A DNA stretch of 64,000 bases, taken from NCBI RefSeq assembly GCF_004833285.1, contig NZ_STFG01000005.1, forward strand, positions 62,001 through 126,000, given 5' to 3'. The notes beneath the pieces are model-generated. The model was not told the origin of the DNA. It ran no database searches and saw only the letters and a list, made by a program, of their open reading frames with translations. The position numbers were made by a program, and so were the translations under genes. The first letter of the stretch is position 1. The number at the start of each line of letters is the position of its first letter. This document shows positions 62,654-64,000 of the stretch, piece by piece. Source of the DNA: Lampropedia puyangensis (lineage in GTDB: Bacteria > Pseudomonadota > Gammaproteobacteria > Burkholderiales > Burkholderiaceae_C).

Positions 62654-63586
62654 ATGAGTGAATCGACTTGGGGCAATAAGGCCTACGGCACCACGAACTG
62701 GAAAAAATACAACGCCTCATTGAAAACCAGAGGCAGCTTGACGGTCTGGCTGGATAAGAACATGCAGTGGCTCGCTCGTGCCAGCGGCAAACGAGGCAGC
62801 CATCAAAAATATTCAGAAGCTGCCATTCAATTCTGCTTGACTATCAAACGCTTGTTTGGACTGGCTCTGCGCCAAACTTTGGGATTGGTCGAATCGCTAT
62901 TACAGCTAGCTGGCTTAAATTGGCCATTGCCTGATTTCAGTACCGTCTGTCGACGTCAGAAAGACCTGCAGGTCAACGAGCGCTACCAAGCCAGCCAAGG
63001 TGCTCTGAACCTGCTCGTTGACTTTACTGGTATCAAGTTCCTTGGTGAAGGTGAATGGAAGGCCAAGAAGCATGGAGCTGAACGAAGACGCCAATGGCGC
63101 ACAGTGCATCTGGGCATAGATGCCAATACTTTGCAGATACGAGCCATAGTAGTGACCACAAACGATGTGGGCGACTCCTTCATGATCGAGCCCTTGCTGG
63201 ATCAAATTCCAATCAATGAACCGATTGCAACACTGATCGGTGATGGTGCTTATGACACCGAAGCTGTATATGCCGCATGTCAACACAGGCAGATCACCCC
63301 CATCATCCCACCACGCAAGAGAGCTCGCTTGCGTAAAGGAGCTGCCTTTGCCCATCGCAACCAAGCAGTCATAGCATGTAGACGACTAGGCAGAGCGATA
63401 TGGAAAGACTGGAGCGGTTACCACCGACGCTCCCTGGTGGAGACAAAGATGCATTGCTTCAAGAGGCTTGGAGAGAAGGTGATGACGCGTACGTTTGAGA
63501 GACAGGTCACGGAGTTGAATGTGCGTGCATTCATTCTCAATCGGTTCACCGAGCTTGGCTGCCCCAACACGGTGGCTGTGGGATAG
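62654..63586 (+). CDS. IS5 family transposase
   Basis: DDE transposase of 310 residues. The catalytic triad is visible: Asp in LLVDFTGIKFLGEGEW near 122, Asp in TLIGDGAYDTEAVYAACQ near 193, and Glu in GYHRRSLVETKMHCFKRLGEKV near 268, with the Y-x2-R-x3-E-x6-K signature (YHRRSLVE...K). The N-terminal part holds the helix-turn-helix and the NWKKYNASLKTRGSLTVWLD start seen in the IS903-like group. The gene is intact, so the element may still move. It reads in the same direction as the polysaccharide operon and so does not block it. Confidence 0.94.
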   Translation: MSESTWGNKAYGTTNWKKYNASLKTRGSLTVWLDKNMQWLARASGKRGSHQKYSEAAIQFCLTIKRLFGLALRQTLGLVESLLQLAGLNWPLPDFSTVCRRQKDLQVNERYQASQGALNLLVDFTGIKFLGEGEWKAKKHGAERRRQWRTVHLGIDANTLQIRAIVVTTNDVGDSFMIEPLLDQIPINEPIATLIGDGAYDTEAVYAACQHRQITPIIPPRKRARLRKGAAFAHRNQAVIACRRLGRAIWKDWSGYHRRSLVETKMHCFKRLGEKVMTRTFERQVTELNVRAFILNRFTELGCPNTVAVG

Positions 63587-63624
63587 CTGCGTCTGGGGTC
63601 AGGGGTGGTTTACGCTAAATTTGA

Positions 63625-63640
63625 TTTGTGCAACAAAACC
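63625..63640 (-). repeat. Right inverted repeat of the IS element
   Basis: Read inward (minus strand) GGTTTTGTTGCACAAA. It ends one base before the ATG of the next glycosyltransferase gene, so its sequence makes up the immediate upstream region of that gene. Confidence 0.9.
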
Positions 63641-64000
63641 ATGCAAATGAAAATAGATTTGATTATGGGGGCCGATGCTTTACGGCCTCCATTGACCGGC
63701 ATCGGCCGTTACACCTACGAACTGGCTAGGCGTTTGGCAGACAGTGAAGATATCGCTCGCTTGCGCTATTTCTCGATGGGCCAATGGGTTGAGGACCCGA
63801 TTGCGGCTTTGAGCCAACCCGTTGCCGACGACGCGCCGGTGGCCGCGCCAGAGCGCAAAACCTTGCGCGACCACTTGTCCTCCAGCCGGGTTGCGGTGCG
63901 CGTGTTTGCTGCGCTCACTCCCGCACTCTTTGGCTGGCGGTTGCGCGGCAACAAAGCTGCTATTTACCATTCGCCCAATTACATCGTTCCACCGTTTTCG
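63641..64000 (+). CDS. Glycosyltransferase, N-terminal part (cut by window edge)
   Basis: The first 120 residues of a GT-B type transferase. The start block LIMGADALRPPLTGIGRYTYELARRLAD (about 7-34) is typical of family 4 mannosyl- or rhamnosyltransferases, and YHSPNYIVPPFS near the window edge is the usual acceptor-side motif. The frame opens at ATG 63641, the first base after the IS element; ATG 63647 is an alternative. Its native upstream sequence, including any ribosome site and promoter, is replaced by the IS end. It continues beyond the window. Confidence 0.88.
   Translation, partial: MQMKIDLIMGADALRPPLTGIGRYTYELARRLADSEDIARLRYFSMGQWVEDPIAALSQPVADDAPVAAPERKTLRDHLSSSRVAVRVFAALTPALFGWRLRGNKAAIYHSPNYIVPPFS

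Larger units (their letters stand above)
62609..63640 (+). mobile_element. IS5-family insertion sequence, 1032 bp
   Basis: Ends are 16-base inverted repeats with one mismatch, GGCTTTGTTGCACAAA on the left and GGTTTTGTTGCACAAA read inward from the right. It carries a single intact transposase gene. The bases outside the ends (CTCGCTA and ATGCAAAT) show no target duplication. That fits an insertion followed by deletion or recombination next to one end, or transfer of a piece of another copy. Confidence 0.9.

Overview
The window comes from the chromosome of a Gram-negative betaproteobacterium, most likely order Burkholderiales and close to Comamonadaceae. The evidence is the character of the proteins (acetolactate synthase, CstA, HrpA, the ECF sigma/DUF3619/DUF3106 set, the DUF2868/DUF3482 pair), the local gene orders xseB-ispA-dxs and rpsP-rimM-trmD-rplS, and moderate GC. 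It is dense housekeeping chromosome up to about 53.3 kb, followed by a surface-polysaccharide locus. I saw no tRNA, rRNA, CRISPR array, prophage or plasmid genes.

Layout. 0-4 kb (minus strand): start of dnaG, a LOG-family phosphoribohydrolase overlapping dgkA, and an ECF sigma factor overlapping a DUF3619 membrane protein with a DUF3106 protein downstream. 4-8 kb: the branched-chain amino acid genes ilvB, ilvN and ilvC, closed by a strong terminator. 8-14 kb: an SDR enzyme, the cstA-ybdD uptake pair, then a minus-strand group (spermidine synthase-like protein, deoxyinosine glycosylase, TatD nuclease). 14-17.2 kb: a GbsR/MarR-type regulator followed by a four-gene membrane redox operon (DCC thiol protein, SDR, DoxX-like, DUF2269). 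The regulator and the operon are each preceded by the same palindrome, TTATTTCT-N8-AGAAATAA. 17.4-19.7 kb: GntP permease and PhzF-like enzyme. 20-22.6 kb: rpsP-rimM-trmD-rplS. 22.7-26 kb: Nudix hydrolase, CobD/CbiB-like protein, hisC and a small membrane protein. 26-30.3 kb: PhoD phosphatase, an exported ATP-dependent DNA ligase and a Rieske oxygenase. 30.7-34.2 kb: xseB-ispA-dxs, feeding isoprenoid synthesis. 34.2-37.3 kb: a membrane-associated GTPase pair. 37.3-41.1 kb: folE, a stand-alone BLUF photoreceptor, an MFS transporter and a GlxA-type regulator. 41.3-43.4 kb: a TPP riboswitch and thiC. 43.7-48.2 kb: a 7TMR sensor kinase without a neighbouring response regulator, a quinone oxidoreductase, and a CidA/LrgA-LrgB pair. 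48.3-53.3 kb: hrpA and a GNAT enzyme.

53.8-64 kb is a polysaccharide locus of the ABC-transporter-dependent type: manC supplies GDP-mannose, Wzm/Wzt-type genes export the chain, and a 921-residue double-headed glycosyltransferase, a UDP-GlcNAc 2-epimerase and at least two more glycosyltransferases build it. An IS5-family element of 1032 bp sits between the last two glycosyltransferases, has replaced the C-terminal end of one, and abuts the start codon of the next without a visible target duplication. Base composition changes sharply inside this locus, which fits a mosaic, horizontally reshuffled cluster.

The least-described parts are the palindrome-linked GbsR/redox module (13.9-17.2 kb), the DUF2868/DUF3482 GTPase pair, the sigma/DUF3619/DUF3106 set, and several strong RNA hairpins placed between genes that would otherwise be read as simple operons (ilvB/ilvN, cstA/ybdD, rpsP/rimM, the leader of the Rieske gene, the Shine-Dalgarno of thiC).
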